A stretch of DNA of 64,000 nucleotides from Vibrio tapetis subsp. quintayensis. GTDB taxonomy: Bacteria > Pseudomonadota > Gammaproteobacteria > Enterobacterales > Vibrionaceae. This document shows positions 63,613 to 64,000 of the stretch, in pieces. The DNA lies in NCBI RefSeq assembly GCF_030409945.1, contig NZ_JAUFQV010000026.1, forward strand, positions 310,001 through 374,000, in the 5' to 3' direction. Each line of letters starts with the position of its first letter. Position 1 is the first letter of the stretch. Both the position numbers and the translations under genes were made by a program. Below the pieces are notes generated by a model. It searched no databases. It saw only the letters and a list, made by a program, of their open reading frames with translations, and was not told the origin of the DNA.

Positions 63613-64000
63613 GTTCGAACACAGATATAAGAAAACTCTACCTAATGGGACGTTTACATAATAAAGACGGTGTCCCTGTTAGCCCTAGCTTTCCATTGCC
63701 ACATGAAACCTTTATTGCTCCAGGTTTAGGCGATGAAGATAAGCAAATCAAGACAGAGAATAAGGGTCTATACCCCATAGCGATAAGCGATCAAAATGGT
63801 GCGCTAACCATTTTAAGCGAAGATGAAGGTGGGAGTGGCAAGTTAGTCAGAGCAGCCGCTGGATTTTGCCCTATAGAACATACAAATACCGATTATTTTG
63901 GCGTCTTGAAAAAAGTACTGTTCTTTCCAAGTTACTTGGTGCCACTGAGTCAGATTGGGCATATCGCGAAAAAAGGACTCGAGGAAAAAGGCTGGTTAGA
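63609..64000 (+). CDS. unrecognised protein, partial (C-terminus outside window)
   Basis: A GTG at 63609 overlaps the lipoprotein stop (GTGA) and opens a frame that stays open to the window end, about 130 residues. It begins MSSNTDIRKLYLMGRLHNKD and continues with GVPVSPSFPLPHETFIAPGL. The first 75 residues look like a soluble beta domain; a hydrophobic stretch (LKKVLFFPSYLVPLSQIGHI) follows. I cannot name a family. The overlap shows it belongs to the same transcription unit as the Rhs protein and lipoprotein, so it may be an effector, an immunity protein or a loading partner. Confidence 0.65.
   Translation, partial: MSSNTDIRKLYLMGRLHNKDGVPVSPSFPLPHETFIAPGLGDEDKQIKTENKGLYPIAISDQNGALTILSEDEGGSGKLVRAAAGFCPIEHTNTDYFGVLKKVLFFPSYLVPLSQIGHIAKKGLEEKGWL

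Overview
The window looks like a Vibrio chromosome, probably of the Splendidus clade. The evidence is moderate-to-low GC, a DUF3010 gene, many LysR regulators, an IS3 family orfA and a REP-associated transposase of types common in vibrios, and a complete Vibrio-style type VI secretion (T6SS) locus. The species assignment is inference.

Layout. 1-6.4 kb: end of an acyl-CoA thioesterase, the sbcD-sbcC nuclease operon and a fumarylacetoacetase-family enzyme. 6.5-8.6 kb: three unrecognised genes that form a likely envelope cassette (lipoprotein, small helical protein, membrane-anchored protein with 15-residue repeats), followed by a frameshifted pseudogene. 9.4-12.7 kb: a secreted serine hydrolase and an outer-membrane protein on the minus strand, with a divergent AraC-family regulator. 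12.7-18.7 kb: a scrambled accessory stretch with a REP-associated tyrosine transposase, a decayed second copy of its 5' end, an IS3-family remnant, a 5'-truncated EamA transporter, a PH-domain membrane protein, a YitT protein and an MccF-like S66 peptidase. It is dotted with repeats related to GGACTTTAAGGGACAGGCAC. 18.8-30 kb: ordinary housekeeping and accessory genes (DUF2339 protein, NAD(P)-binding protein, three LysR regulators, DUF3010, acyltransferase, AEC transporter, VOC protein, HAD phosphatase).

30.4-64 kb: the T6SS. A PpkA-like Ser/Thr kinase reads leftward. A long rightward operon follows: FHA protein, tssJ, tssK, tssL (with OmpA domain), tssM, tagF, pppA, tssA, tssB, tssC, a second TssC/ImpD-like gene, tagJ, tssE, tssF, tssG and tssH(clpV). 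Then come hcp, vgrG, a PAAR spike, an unrecognised 303-aa protein, a 1674-aa Rhs protein, a lipoprotein and a partial gene cut by the window edge. Kinase, phosphatase, FHA protein and TagF together indicate post-translational control by threonine phosphorylation. Many junctions are 4-bp ATGA overlaps, so translation is probably coupled.

The least explained part is the tail module at 56.4-64 kb. The Rhs protein has an unusually long (524 aa) region after the DPxGL cleavage-type motif, with a segment that resembles the N-terminal region of VasX-type effectors. It is flanked by an orphan adaptor candidate and a lipoprotein that could be an immunity protein.
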